From positions 1 through 64,000 of the forward strand of contig QVRM01006790.1 of NCBI GenBank assembly GCA_003439945.1: a stretch of DNA of 64,000 nucleotides, given 5' to 3'. A program made the position numbers and the translations under genes. Shown piece by piece: positions 12,525 through 23,393 of this stretch; positions within the stretch are counted from its first letter, which is position 1; every line of letters starts with the position of its first letter. This DNA comes from Dermanyssus gallinae (Eukaryota > Arthropoda > Arachnida > Mesostigmata > Dermanyssidae). The notes beneath the pieces were generated by a model that did no database searches, was not told the origin of the DNA, and saw only the letters and a program-made list of their open reading frames with translations.

Positions 12525-13318
12525 ATACAGACTGTACGTGCCTCTCCCCACACATGCAGTCTGTACATGTCTTTCCCCACACGTACAGTCTGTACATGCC
12601 TCTCCCCACACGTACAGTCTGTACATGCTTCTCCCACCACGCATACAGTCTGTACATGCCTCTCCCACCACACATACAGTCTGTACATGCCTCTCCCCAC
12701 ACATACAGTCTGTACACGCCTCTCCCCCACATACAGTCTGTACGTGCCTCTTCCCACACATACAGTCTGTACATGCCTATCCCTACAGAAACAGTTTGTA
12801 CGCGACTCTCCCCACACATACGATCTGTACGTGTCTCTCCCCACACACACAGTCTGTACATGCTTTTCCCAACACATATAGCTTCGACATGCCTCTCCCC
12901 ACACGTACAGTCTGTACATGCTTCTCCCACCACACATACAGTCTGTACATGCCTCTCCCCACACATACAGTCTGTACACGCCTCTCCTCACATATACAGT
13001 CTGTACATGCCTATCCCTACAGAAACAGTTTGTACGCGCCTCTCCCCACACATACGATCTGTACGTGTTTCTCCCAACACATATAGTCTGTACATGCCTC
13101 TTGCCACACGTACAGTTTTTACATGCCTCTCCCCACATATACAGGTTGTACATGCCTCTCCCCGCACATACAATCTGTACGTGCCTCTCCCCACATATAC
13201 AGGTTGTACATGCCTCTCCCCGCACATACAATCTGTACATGCTTCTCCCACCACACAGGCAGTCTGTACAAGCCTCTCCCCACACATACAGTCTGTACAT
13301 ACCTCTCCCCACACATGT
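12525..13318. repeat. 29-bp minisatellite, about 27 units with higher-order structure
   Basis: I parse 27 consecutive units, mostly 29 bases (a few 28 or 31), with core AGTCTGTACATGCCTCTCCC. Variant units recur in order. A block with a 31-bp CCACCACACATAC unit, then CTATCCCTACAGAAAC, TTTGTACGCG, GATCTGTACG and CCCAACACATAT endings occurs at about 12650-12880 and again at about 12925-13090, which points to duplication of multi-unit blocks. Because 29 is not a multiple of three, frames rotate every 87 bases. The unit lacks stops in most frames, so long frames run through it on both strands (up to 391 codons on the minus strand, 12299-13474). I regard these as artefacts. Confidence 0.95.
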
Positions 13319-13572
13319 ACTAACACCTGCTCTCCCGTCGCTCGATCGTTCCTGTCCTGTCCTGCACTGCACACACAACTGAGGCTCACGAAAAGTCGTG
13401 TGTATCTCGCACTTGTCTGCGCTCGCATTGCGCTGGTTTGTGGTCGTTCGCCGTTTCGTGGATGATTCTAGCATTCATTCATTTGTTCGACTTCTTCGTC
13501 ATTCGTGGTCCTTTTTTCAGGCGTACGTTTTCTTTCTGTCCCGACAGGGCTTCAGTTTTTTGCAACACCGCA

Positions 13573-13587
13573 GGCACCGTCTGTTTG
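13573..13587. repeat. Target-site duplication, left copy
   Basis: The 15-mer GGCACCGTCTGTTTG occurs here and again at 14178-14192, exactly bracketing the LINE insertion. Confidence 0.93.
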
Positions 13588-13958
13588 TGCAAGTGCTCAC
13601 AGGGCATGGACAATTCCAGTCGTACCTTTTCCGGATAGGCAAGGCGAATACAGATATCTGCGTTCTCTGCACCACAGGCGCACCCGACGACGCGGCGCAC
13701 ACCGTAGAGGACTGCGAGGCCCTCGCGGCCTACCGCACGGGCTCCTCCTATGTCCACAAAGGTAGCCCGACCACGACCATCGTGGCCAACATGCTCAAGT
13801 CGACAACGGACTGGCACGCCGGGACCCAATACTTAGACGGGCTTATGCGCGAAAAATGTCGCCAGGAAGATCGCCGCAGATCGCGATTCAACACTAGGCC
13901 TCTAGTGTTCACTCCCGAGCAGGACCCACTCTCTGCTCGGGACATAGTCGTAGACTAA
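13588..13958 (+). pseudogene. R1-type LINE polyprotein, C-terminal fragment
   Basis: The open frame reads QVLTGHGQFQSYLFRIGKA, then a C-x2-C-x9-H-x4-C cluster (CVLC...HTVEDC). That pairing of 'LTGHG.F..YL.R.G' with a CCHC zinc-finger motif is typical of the C-terminus of R1/I-type LINE ORF2 proteins. About 123 residues remain. The endonuclease and reverse-transcriptase domains are absent through 5' truncation. The frame happens to continue upstream into flanking DNA, which is not part of the element. It cannot move on its own. Confidence 0.8.
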
Positions 13959-14177
13959 GGAGAGGGTCGCAGCACGGGACTCCCCTCTTCTGGTCTCGAT
14001 GTAATGGTTCACAATTCCGAACCAGAAGAGGGTGGGAGAGGTGGTTTTTAGTGGGTAGAACGAGCGGATTGGATTGAGTATTATACTCTTCCCCGGCGTT
14101 TAGTCCCACACTACCCTTCATTAACATCGGAGGGTGTGCGTAAAGCATTTTCCACCTCTATAAAAAAATAAAAAAAA
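13588..14177 (+). mobile_element. 5'-truncated R1-type LINE insertion with 3' UTR and A-rich tail
   Basis: The 590-bp insertion lies between two perfect 15-bp copies of its target. It begins inside the C-terminal coding region, has a stop at 13956-13958 and a 3' untranslated region of about 200 bases, and ends in an A-rich tail interrupted by one T (14160-14177). The UTR contains a perfect 12-bp inverted repeat (13983-13994 with 14021-14032, 26-nt loop). Truncation, A-rich tail and target duplication are the hallmarks of target-primed reverse transcription. The undamaged duplication and open reading frame suggest a fairly young insertion. R1 elements classically sit in 28S rDNA, but the flanks here do not look like rDNA, so this is a related, non-rDNA family. 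Confidence 0.88.
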
Positions 14178-14192
14178 GGCACCGTCTGTTTG
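14178..14192. repeat. Target-site duplication, right copy
   Basis: Identical to 13573-13587 over 15 bases and directly follows the A-rich tail of the LINE. Confidence 0.93.
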
Positions 14193-14717
14193 CCTCAGTT
14201 CTTTTTTTTTTGTTTTTTTTTTTCTGGGAGGTTTTGGAAATGCATGATGCACATGCGCCACTAGCAGCCTGCGTGACTAGTGTGAGACTCGCAAACCCAC
14301 TAAACCCGGATTCCTCCCCACCCCCCAGGCTCGGTATTACCTTGGCATTACATCGAAGCCGTGGGAGAGGCGCCTCTGCCGTTCTCCTTCAATCAGCTCT
14401 ATCCCTGACTATCATCCCGCATGTCTACCTGCGGTTGGATAGGGGGATGCCATTTTGTAATCCGTCCTGTGAGGGTGCGTCGAGACCATGAGTTGCCTCA
14501 GCTCAGTGACTGCTGGCTGCTCTGACCGTAACCGTTTTTCCAGGCTTTCATTCGCTCCAATCTGCTCGCTTGGCGTCGCCGAGTTTTGGATCATGTCCGT
14601 TGTTGCTGTCTTTGCCGCCTTTCCTGCAAACTGCTTCTGCTAGCCTCGGGGAGGATCAGCCTCCTAGCCACTCGTTGTTATCGATGGCACCATTGTGAGT
14701 GTGGTGTTTGAGCATTG

Positions 14718-14719
<2 letters not shown>
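14193..14719. other. Stretch without a gene; T-rich run and diverged repeat
   Basis: A T-rich run (14200-14223) is followed near 14285-14325 by sequence whose complement (GGGTTTAGTGGGTTTG) resembles the head of the short element at 18325-18475. The rest, to 14719, is unrecognised. Confidence 0.4.
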
Positions 14720-14775
<56 letters not shown>

Positions 14776-14945
14776 TTTCTGGGCTGACTCTTAGCCAAGA
14801 TTTAATGTCCATGGGACTGCTTTTTGCATTGCTTCATAGACGGACCCCCATTAATACAAATGTGCAACGGTGGGGTTTGAACCCGCGCACCTATGTGACT
14901 CCTCCGGTCGCGAGGCGCAGACGATTGCACCACGCCACCGGGTTC
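14720..14945 (-). mobile_element. tRNA-derived SINE with (TA)n tail
   Basis: On the minus strand the head (14939 down to about 14866) contains an A-box-like TGGTGCAATCGTCTGCG and a B-box-like GGTTCAAACCC, the internal RNA polymerase III promoter of tRNA genes. It does not fold as a clean tRNA. The head is followed by about 95 bases of non-tRNA body and then directly by a 52-base (TA)n tract at 14720-14772. Head, body and simple-repeat tail together are the SINE layout. The link of the TA tract to the element is inferred from position. Confidence 0.65.
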
Positions 14946-16388
14946 GACATTTTGGTGTAACAAACCGTAACTGTTAAGCTCGACGCAAGCAAGTCGGGCA
15001 TCAACCGAATTACTAAAACAATTCGGACAGTTATTTTTCTTCTTTTCGAGTCACCATGCTCGGCCAATCATAAAGGGATTTTCATGCAAGATTTTACGCC
15101 CAGCTAAACACTCTTAGTGTCCACCCTCGTGTGTTTTCCTTAGGGACGGCCATGGCCTGTTATTTAAGTTTCTCTAGAGTAACTGAACACATTTGTTTCG
15201 TTTGTTGGCTCGTAGAGGACAACTACGTGCCACACCACTTTGTCTCCATCCTTAGCAGTAATACGTCTATACTGGACTTTTCTACGCTTTCTTTAAGAGA
15301 TAAGTGTAACTTTAGGATTCAACTAGATTCATAACTAAGGATACAAATGATTCCATGCAAGCAGGTTCCAATCCTCCGCGTGGCAACAACGCCCTAATCT
15401 GTTAGAACAGAGCGTTAGCTGCCCTCGCCACCACTGCTGAACGGGTGTTTAGCAAGAGTGGCATATATGGTTCATATAAAAAAGGCGTGTCAGCATTGTA
15501 CTAATCCGAATGGAATTAGCGCATATGACGTATTGTCTAGAAAAGGCATACACCAAAATATGTGAAAAATAGAAAAAAAACTGTCGAAGTCATGACAAGT
15601 ATGTCCTTAGCCGTGCGCGACGCTGACAGCGTATCTTATATGCGACCCCTCTTCAAACCTCCTTCCATTTGATATTATGTGTTTATACATTTTTAATTTT
15701 TTGATTAGATATCTAAATATTACCTGTGTTTACCGCAGCCATGCATTTAGTCATTTTTTTCTTGGGTATCACAAGGACACCGTTCTTGTTTTTGTTGCTG
15801 CTGCTTTTGATATTTCCCCACAAATAAGGTGAAGTGCGTGCTGAAGACGTCCGTCAAGAAGAAACCTCATAGCCTAAAAATAGTGTTTTTACAAAGCGAC
15901 AACAATTACAAATGGACCCACTCACCTCTTCCTAGATTGTCCCGAGTTGATTTTTTAGTCGGCCTTCCCATTTAGCGACCCAAGTAACCTCCAGCGCTTG
16001 ACAGCGCTAGGTTCCTGGAGCAATTCACATCGCAATCGCATTTCACAAGGAAGGGTTCCAGTCGCAAAGCAGGCTTCATATAGACTCGGTGCCTGACGAG
16101 ATACAGCACGCATGCGATTCGTCAGTGAAGCCTCGGAAACGAACGGGCGAAAAAATCCTGATAAGGCTGGCTGACTCGATTCAAGCATGACGAGCACAAA
16201 TCGGAGCGGGTGCGCTCTCTGAAAACAAGGACAATCCAAAATAGCTAGCTATGCGGCTGAAGTCGCATCAGCAGGCGCAGCTACAGAGTTTTGCGCTCTT
16301 CGCCTCCTTCCAGATATAGGCAGAAGGCAATATCATGTAATGTAGACACGTAGATAGGTGACGCAAGCAGCTTGGCCGTCATGGCATG
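14946..16388. other. AT-rich stretch without a recognised gene
   Basis: No transposon motif, repeat array or convincing frame. The 94-codon minus-strand frame at 15955-16239 matches nothing I know. Confidence 0.45.
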
Positions 16389-16593
16389 TTTTTTTTTTTT
16401 TTTTTTTTTTTTTAGATTTCCCGTAAGGAAATTGCTCGTGTACGGATTTTTCATGTCATGGCTAAGTTTTACTCCACTCCGGCATTTAACTTGTCTAAAT
16501 TGGAAACCATGCAAACCAATTTAAGAGTGGCCGGTCTGGGTCTCGAACCCGGTCCTCCCGAATGCAAGGCAAAGGCTTTGCCACTAAGCCACC
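16389..16593 (-). mobile_element. tRNA-Ala-like SINE with poly(A) tail
   Basis: On the minus strand the head (16593-16527) resembles a tRNA-Ala with TGC in the anticodon position: GGTGGCTTAGTGGCAAAGCC at the start, B box GGGTTCGAGACCC, and a partly complementary GGCCAC end. A body of about 110 bases follows, then a run of 25 A (T25 on the plus strand at 16389-16413). Stem mismatches rule out a functional tRNA. Head, body and poly(A) indicate a SINE moved by a poly(A)-dependent LINE. I found no clear target duplication. Confidence 0.72.
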
Positions 16594-17153
16594 TTATGAT
16601 ATGTGAACGACTGTTAGCTGGTAAGCGAAGCTTCATAGCGTTTTCGTCGTTCTGGAGGTTGATGCCGGTCCTGCGTGATTCGCTCGATTCGGGCGTGTCA
16701 CTTTGCATCAGTGTCTCGTATGCTCCGCTCGAATTATTCGCATTATTCGTAGCATCGGCGCAGAGTTTCGCCGGGCAGGAACAGTGCGAGTCCAAGATAT
16801 GTATCAACACACCTGCCTATCTGTTCGAGTAACGTTGGCGCAAGCAACCGTGTGCAATATTTCCTGCATCTGCCAAGGAAGTCTGAAAGCTCCCGTGGTC
16901 CTTTGTACGGACGATTTTAATACGACACAGCTCTAATTACCGCCGTTTTATCATTGAGTTGAGTAACACCGCAGAACTATCTATTTGCCGGTCTTGAGTG
17001 TGCCGTATAGGTAATCATTATCGAACATCCAAAGTTTGTGCTTCGCCATGAGCAGGTATTTAATTAGAGGTCTTTAGTTAGCGTATTCAACGTCACAGAT
17101 GATGTTGTTCTAACCGGCTCGCTTAAGACACTGCGGGGTTCTTAAAATACTTT

Positions 17154-17195
<42 letters not shown>

Positions 17196-18324
17196 GCATT
17201 ACTTTTGCTTTACGCGCGTGTTATCACCTCAACTCTGTCCCATTGACCGATAGGAACATTTAAACCTTGTAGCCGCTATACTGGCCCGCTTTACTTTAGC
17301 AGTGTCGAGCCATACCAGATAACCTTTGTCTCCAAGTTTTTATACGCTCGCTGAAAGACGATTGGGTTTTTCTATGGAAATTATTGTAATAGCGATATTT
17401 AGGATCTCATTATTATCCTATATCACGAGAGTACCAAGCAAGTAGCCAAAATATACTGATAGCCCCGTGGCTCGGACTATCTCAATTGCAACAGCTTAAT
17501 ACTTATTTCCTTGCGTTGCTGCATTAAGTATACAGAGGACGATAACTGAAAGTATTTACAATATACTCGTTAAATACATTGTAGCAAATTGAAACACAAA
17601 TTGAAACAAGGTAGCCAGATTGTTTACACGGTTTGCACGCGAGATCGTTGCAGCAACTTGCAGCAATGTGGCATAGTAGAAGCCTCTGCAGTGTAGAAGG
17701 AGCTTCTGCGTTCATAGTGTCTTTATGAATTCTGAGAGTCAGAAACATTCCTGACGGTGTTATCTTGTTGAAGCGACGAAGTGGACGGTCAGTAGTTAAC
17801 CACGTTGAAGTTAAACCGGTCTCATTATATTAGCTATTCCCTTGGCTGAGACTACACCGATGCCCTGAGTGCGTCCAAGATATCTTGATCGATGAAACCT
17901 TTATCAATTTCAGTGATTATGGACATATACCCTTACAAGTGATGACATGTGGTAAGCATAAATACATTGAGAAGAGAATAAATCGCCGTAGCCTTACTTG
18001 ACTTCCCAACTCTATTGAATTAGACGTAAGACCAAATCCGGATTCAGACTTTATTCAGATCTATGTGTGAAAAACGTTTAAAAAACTGCAGAAGATTCTC
18101 GTCGAACGGCTCAGCTACGGAGACAAGGGTTTTATATTGTCTGTAAGATCTAATGCATGTCTGTAGGGTATGGAACGGTTAATGGCTCCAATTTGTTCTC
18201 TCAGACACGCCAGTCTCTTTGCGGTATTCTCATTAACAGCTAAATTCCATCCCTCCTCGGACGCTTCGTTTCCATTCGTTTTGCCATTAGCCGTATCACA
18301 CTCAACCTTGCGCACACCAACAAC
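16594..18324. other. AT-rich stretch without a recognised gene
   Basis: Contains one (TA)n tract at 17159-17193. Nothing else recognised. Confidence 0.45.
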
Positions 18325-18475
18325 TTTTTTTTTTTTTGTGGAGGAGGGTTAAATGCAGTTACGCACTACTGCTACGAGTAGGAAAATTCGGTTTCCATCT
18401 CGAGCTGTGTGGGACTCGACCCCAGCGGATGGATGTTACGCCGCTGAGACCCATACCCACTAAACGCACCTCCCC
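18325..18475 (-). mobile_element. tRNA-like SINE with short poly(A) tail
   Basis: On the minus strand a head with GCGTTTAGTGGGTATGG and a B-box-like GGGGTCGAGTCCC is followed by about 70 bases of body and a 13-base A run (T13 on the plus strand at 18325-18337). The head is like the weaker relic near 14285-14325. An 11-bp inverted repeat (18492-18502 with 18524-18534) lies just upstream of the head and may belong to the same unit. Confidence 0.55.
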
Positions 18476-19561
18476 CCTTAAGCTTCACTCTCTGATGGCC
18501 CAGGTCTCCATAGAACAGTGCTATGGGCCATCAGGAGAAGTGGCGAGTGCCCTATCGGATCAATTGGCCGGGGTCGCTCACGGGTTCCCCCACCTGTCAG
18601 GCGCACTTTGTCCCAGCCCTTGCGAACCCGTTTGATTCAAAGTTGCGCTTTCTTCAGCCGTGCTGGCTTCAAAAGGATTCTGCCTTTCCGTGCATCTTAT
18701 GTGCTTTGTCTTTAGCACCTCCGGTGCTATTTCCGCTCCCAGTTCCCATGCTTGGGCCGAACCCAGGATGTACTCCACGAAACATTTCAGACCAACAACT
18801 ACCTTAGAAATATATTTATTCTGAATCATTCATTACTAAGATGGGCAGCTGTTGCTAACTTCAGCTTCAACTCGTCCTTCGTCGTAAGTATACTAGAAAG
18901 AGCAGCTTTCTTTCTCTGTTCAGCCTTTACCTCCATACTATTGAAGATGGCGAACGGAGTAAGCGCAGGGTTGCCGCCATAAAGAGTTGCCGCGATCTGG
19001 CCACGCCTGGTCGTGAGAAAAAGCAAAATGTTGGTCGAGATGGCAAGTCGTCTAAAAGCTGGAAGCGGTGAGCATGGCAGAGAAAGAGCAAAGACCCGGG
19101 GCTCACTCAGAAACATCACAGACGCATGAACGAGATCACTTGATCACAAAATCACAACAAGTCGAGAGAGCTCGGACTCAAATATATATATATATATATA
19201 TATAGTACATAACTTTTGTTTGACACTTGGGAAATCGAGAGCAGATGCACTACCATTGACTCCGACATCACGTATTTTCAAAGAGAAGAAAGGCGTTTGA
19301 TAGTGAACAAGTTCCTCGTCATTGGATAATTATATGCAAAAGTTTGATTGACCGATTTATTCACAATAACTTGAACCTAAGTTTGCAGATCGTAAAAATA
19401 TCACTTTAATAGACTCTGTGCCGCGCCGGGAGTAGACCCCGGGTTGTCTCGCTCCCATTAATTCCTATATGCCCAAGCACACGCGCAGATGTGTAATAAG
19501 TCATAGTAAGCATCTTAATAAATATATATATATATATATATATTTTTTTTTTTTTAATGTA
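18476..19561. other. Stretch without a gene; weak SINE-like relic
   Basis: Contains (TA)n tracts at 19182-19204 and 19522-19543, the latter followed by T13. On the minus strand, 19260-19205 carries an A-box-like AATGGTAGTGCATCTGC and runs into the first TA tract, which suggests a truncated tRNA-SINE. Too short to assign firmly. Confidence 0.4.
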
Positions 19562-19701
19562 TGTTATTATAGAAAATACTGAATTTAAATAAATTGCCGT
19601 CCGAAGAAGACGGTGTCATGTATATATATATATATATCTCCGGACGGCAATTTATTTAAATTCAGTAAATCCTCATTGAGCTTGAAATTTCCATAATAAC
19701 A
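19562..19701. repeat. Perfect 26-bp inverted repeat with a TA-containing loop
   Basis: Arms 19578-19603 and 19641-19666 are perfect reverse complements over 26 bases, with a 37-nt loop that includes (TA)n. An outer 9-bp pair (TGTTATTAT, 19562-19570, with ATAATAACA, 19693-19701) extends the symmetry. Size and symmetry suit a miniature inverted-repeat element or a hairpin-RNA source. No coding capacity. Confidence 0.85.
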
Positions 19702-19749
19702 CAAATTAAAAAAAATTGTAACTATATATATATATATATATATATAATG

Positions 19750-21148
19750 AGAAAAAGAAATGTGAACAAAATAAAAGTAATAATTTATCGTGAGTGAGAT
19801 TACGACAGGGTTGCCTCGTATCATTTGGCCCATTTTCGTATCTCTGCGCGATGACAAACATGCCCGCCGCCGCTAGAGTACGTCTCTAGCGATTATCTTT
19901 ACCAGGAGACTGAGGTAATTAAGACAGCGCCTAATCTAACAGTGGCCCGTCGTGCATGTTATTGCCATGTCTTTATTTCCTCTCTATCTTTTCTACTTTG
20001 ATTTTACGCATATCCTTTCTACCTCGGCTCTGCCTCTCGGCCTCTACACTAGGCACGTCTATACCCTTTTGCACGTTTGAAACACTTCCATTCGACTCTA
20101 GCTTCTTCCGAAAGATTCCACCAATTTGGTCAGCAAGGTCGCCTACTTTTCCACCCACCATTAGCTTTAGTTAGTTCGCTTTGCTCCCTTTTTCTCCTAG
20201 CTGTCTAGGATCTTTCCTCTGTCATGGGGAGGCTTCTTTAGTCGTTGATGGGTGCGCACACACAAGTCTGGCAATGACGGCTGCCTGCCTGCCTGCCTGT
20301 CCTCCAGAGAACCGTAAAGGTGTTCAAACAAAGTTCTGTCCTACGTCTGCTTCGTCCTGTTCACCGCCGACCCGCGCTTGGTCCCGCTTTGTCCTTTTAT
20401 ACATATTATGCCCCTTCACCTCCTGCCCCTCCCCCCCCCCCCCGCCCTTCTACCGCCACCATCCTTTTTCCCCTTGTCCGCCCACACCCCATTACGCAGA
20501 TAGATGGGTGGCCCACAGTGGGTTGATCATTATCGCACACGCGTGCATTCGTACGTTCGTACGACGTCCGCGGTCGGACCAACCTCATACCTGACTACAC
20601 TCCCTCTCGGCCCTACTGTGCGCGCTCCGACCATGCGGCGGCGACGACTACCCCCCGCTCAACGAGTGGAACGTTAATCACCTCCCTTTTGGCGCGCATA
20701 TCTGATTCATATTGCATGAGGTGCAGAGTTCGCCACAATTGCAATCGCCGCTACCATCGTTGTCGTCGTCGTCGCCACCGCCGCTGCTGCTGCCTTTGGA
20801 TACAGCCAGATACAGCGTTACTACAAATGACCCCTTTGCCCTTCTTGCGTTGCCGTCGTCGTCGTCTAGCGTTACTACGTTAAAGCCTGACTACATACCC
20901 CAACAGCCCCCAGCAACCCTCTCCACCCCCCCCCCCCCCGGCCCTAGGCCAGCGATAACGACGACAACAACAACACCAAGGACGGCGGTCGTCACGAAAA
21001 TGGAACGACTTCCAACCGCTGTAGACGTGTGTGTGTGTGTGTATCTATGTACGTATGTATGTATGCTGGCTACCCGTACAACCGGTTGGTTATCCGACTG
21101 ACGTGCACAGCTACGTGACGCTGTAGCCGCTACACCACTACATAGTAG

Positions 21149-21149
<1 letters not shown>
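19750..21149. other. GC-richer island without a recognised gene
   Basis: Holds TGCC runs (20280-20300), poly(C) runs (about 20429-20443 and 20926-20939), CGT/CGC triplets (20755-20790) and a GT/GTAT tract (21028-21065). Short frames on both strands are proline- or histidine-rich artefacts. Confidence 0.45.
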
Positions 21150-21190
<41 letters not shown>

Positions 21191-21191
21191 A
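21150..21191. repeat. (TA)n microsatellite
   Basis: About twenty TA units with one interruption (TACATA). Confidence 0.95.
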
Positions 21192-21597
21192 TCCACCTAC
21201 TACACACCATCTATTTACTTCTAACCTACCCACCGCCTTGGACTCCTCTAACCGCTGCCGATTCGCGTGCATGCTGTATTGTTGCGGTTGCAAGCACGAC
21301 CGCTGGTTGGTGGAAGCAGGCCACGGCGAGGGCGGGTTTGTCATAGAAAGCCTTGAACCTTAAAAGCAGGCCGATCGTTCTCGACCTGCCTAGGAGAATA
21401 GCTTCCGCCTCCTCAGGCTGTTGTTTCGTTAATGTTGTTGTTGTTGTTGTTGTGGTAGTTCCTGCGTTGCACACCACCCATCTAGCTTGCCGTCGTACAA
21501 GTTGCTTACTCTACGCAGATATAAATCATGTATGAATATATATATATATATATATGTATATATAGCGTTGTGGTTTATAAACGAGGATGCTTGTGGC

Positions 21598-21733
21598 AAG
21601 TAATAACATACGCAATGGTGAAACGTTACCTTAATGTGAAACCACAAGTTTTATAGTATATATATATATATATATCTTCAACAACCCGTGGTCTACATTA
21701 AGTTAACGTTTTACTTTTGCGTACGTTATTGCG
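21598..21733. repeat. Imperfect inverted repeat around a (TA)n tract
   Basis: Arms of about 48 bases (21598-21648 and 21685-21733) are reverse complements at roughly 80% by eye, sharing ACGTT and CTTAATGT blocks. The spacer holds a TA tract (21657-21675). Further TA tracts flank both sides (21537-21564, 21737-21765). Confidence 0.7.
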
Positions 21734-21734
21734 T

Positions 21735-21766
<32 letters not shown>

Positions 21767-21773
<7 letters not shown>

Positions 21774-23340
21774 AGAATGAAATCGCTCAGTGCATTAAAA
21801 ATTGACAAAACAATAACGTGGCCTAGTAAATGCGTATATTCGTTTAAAGTAGAGTAAATCGCTATCAACAACCTAACGTTGTCAAGGTCACCATGATCAC
21901 AGTTATAGCGATCAATTGACGAGCAGCATTTTTCAATGTCTTTGTTTACGGATCAGTCTATGTAAGTGCATAGACAAGGAAAACCTGTTTGCAGGCATAC
22001 CTCTCGGTACGATTATCACGACACGGCCAGCGGGTGCTGGTGTTGCTGTACCTGATGTGTGAAGGTGGTGTGACCTTGACGATAGAGCAACTTGTCATAG
22101 TGGTCAGAGTTGATGCCCTAATGGAAGCGGGTGTGAACTGTGACAGAAAACAGCGGTTGTTGTTTACGTCCACGTCCTGGCACCCGGTGAGCTTGCTTCT
22201 GTGTTGCCACTGTGTTGAACCAGAAGCGTGTGGTACGAATAAAGCCCGATTTCTGTAACAACGCACAAAATGCCGCCGACGCACGCCGAACGTAGTCCAG
22301 TAAGTAAGTCGACCTTCAGAGTTCGTGAGAGTGCTTATCGAAGTTTCTTCCTACTACTACTACTACTACTAAGACTACTAAGCCATTCCCTGCTAACTGC
22401 GAAAGATATAACACTTAACCAAAGTTGCAGGCACAGCCGGAGTGGTCGAACAGATACCCGCCAGCCCGCCCGCTGTGCAGCCAACTGGGTGTTTCTTACG
22501 GTACGTTACGCGAAATATTTGCGCGTAGGTAGGTAACCACTAGCCTAGTCGTAGGAACTGTCGTAGGAACAGAGGACGCCCAATTAGAAAGTTTGCCACA
22601 TGCTCATTTGGTGTAGATCTACGCTATCAACAACCTGCCTCTATACTCTCCACGGTTGGCGTTCTGTGACTTAACAGCATGCACTTAACTCTGTAATACC
22701 AGTAGTTGATGCAGTAGTAGTAGTAGGAGTAGTAGTAATAGTAACACTAGTCGTAGCAAAAGCTCGTCGGCCGATTTCCGCAACTATGTCGCTAGCTGTC
22801 TAACCAGTTAGTTAAGCGTTGCTTATCATTCGTGGCGGGGCCACCATTACATTCAACACCGACCGCTGTAACATTGTCGTTGTCGCCATGGGAGTACAGC
22901 GCACGAATCTACGATCCCATATGATAATGATGTGCGCCTGAGTGTATGACGCGTTCAATATGGCGTACTTATATATGGCGGTGCTACGTCGTGGGGAGCC
23001 AAAATAGGATTCTACGAGGAGATGTTCGAGTTTCGTTGCAACTTCACACCGTGGTGACGTGGTTCATCAACGGTAGCCGAGAACCGGATATTGGAAAACA
23101 ATAACAACAGCAACAGCAGCAACAACAGGAACAACAACGAGGTAACAAATCCCGAGAGACAGTCTCAACCGGTTGGAACGTACACTCGCTGATGCTCCGT
23201 CGTCGTGCGTTTCCAGCGATTGGTATCGACCGGCAGCGAAGACCGCGAAGCTTGCATTGAAGAGGGTGATGATTGCGGTTGGAGTCGCATAGGGTACCCA
23301 ATTCGACTTGCACGTACAGTTGCAGAATATATAGAAAATA
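21767..23340. other. Stretch without a recognised gene
   Basis: Contains TAC/ACT triplets (22352-22370), GTA triplets (22711-22735) and AAC/CAG triplets (23099-23140). No motif-bearing frame. The last bases may already be LINE 3' untranslated sequence. Confidence 0.4.
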
Positions 23341-23393
23341 TTGTGATGATTTATTAATCATTTACAATACGTTTGCACACTCGGCAGTGCTTG

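Noticed and set aside
12525..13318. CRISPR-like array
   Set aside because: Units are contiguous without unique spacers and the genome is eukaryotic, so it is a minisatellite.
12299..13474. 391-codon minus-strand open frame, longest in the window
   Set aside because: It lies almost wholly over the 29-bp minisatellite, and equally long frames exist on the other strand. Stop-free repeat units explain it without coding function.
14866..14939. Functional tRNA gene on the minus strand
   Set aside because: Pol III boxes are present, but the acceptor and T stems do not pair properly and a SINE body follows.
16527..16593. Functional tRNA-Ala gene
   Set aside because: The acceptor, anticodon and T stems carry mismatches, and the sequence continues into a non-tRNA body and poly(A), so it is a SINE head.
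19431..19490. tRNA-like sequence on the minus strand (GGGGTCTACTCCCGG)
   Set aside because: Only a weak B-box resemblance, with no A box at the right distance and no second copy seen.
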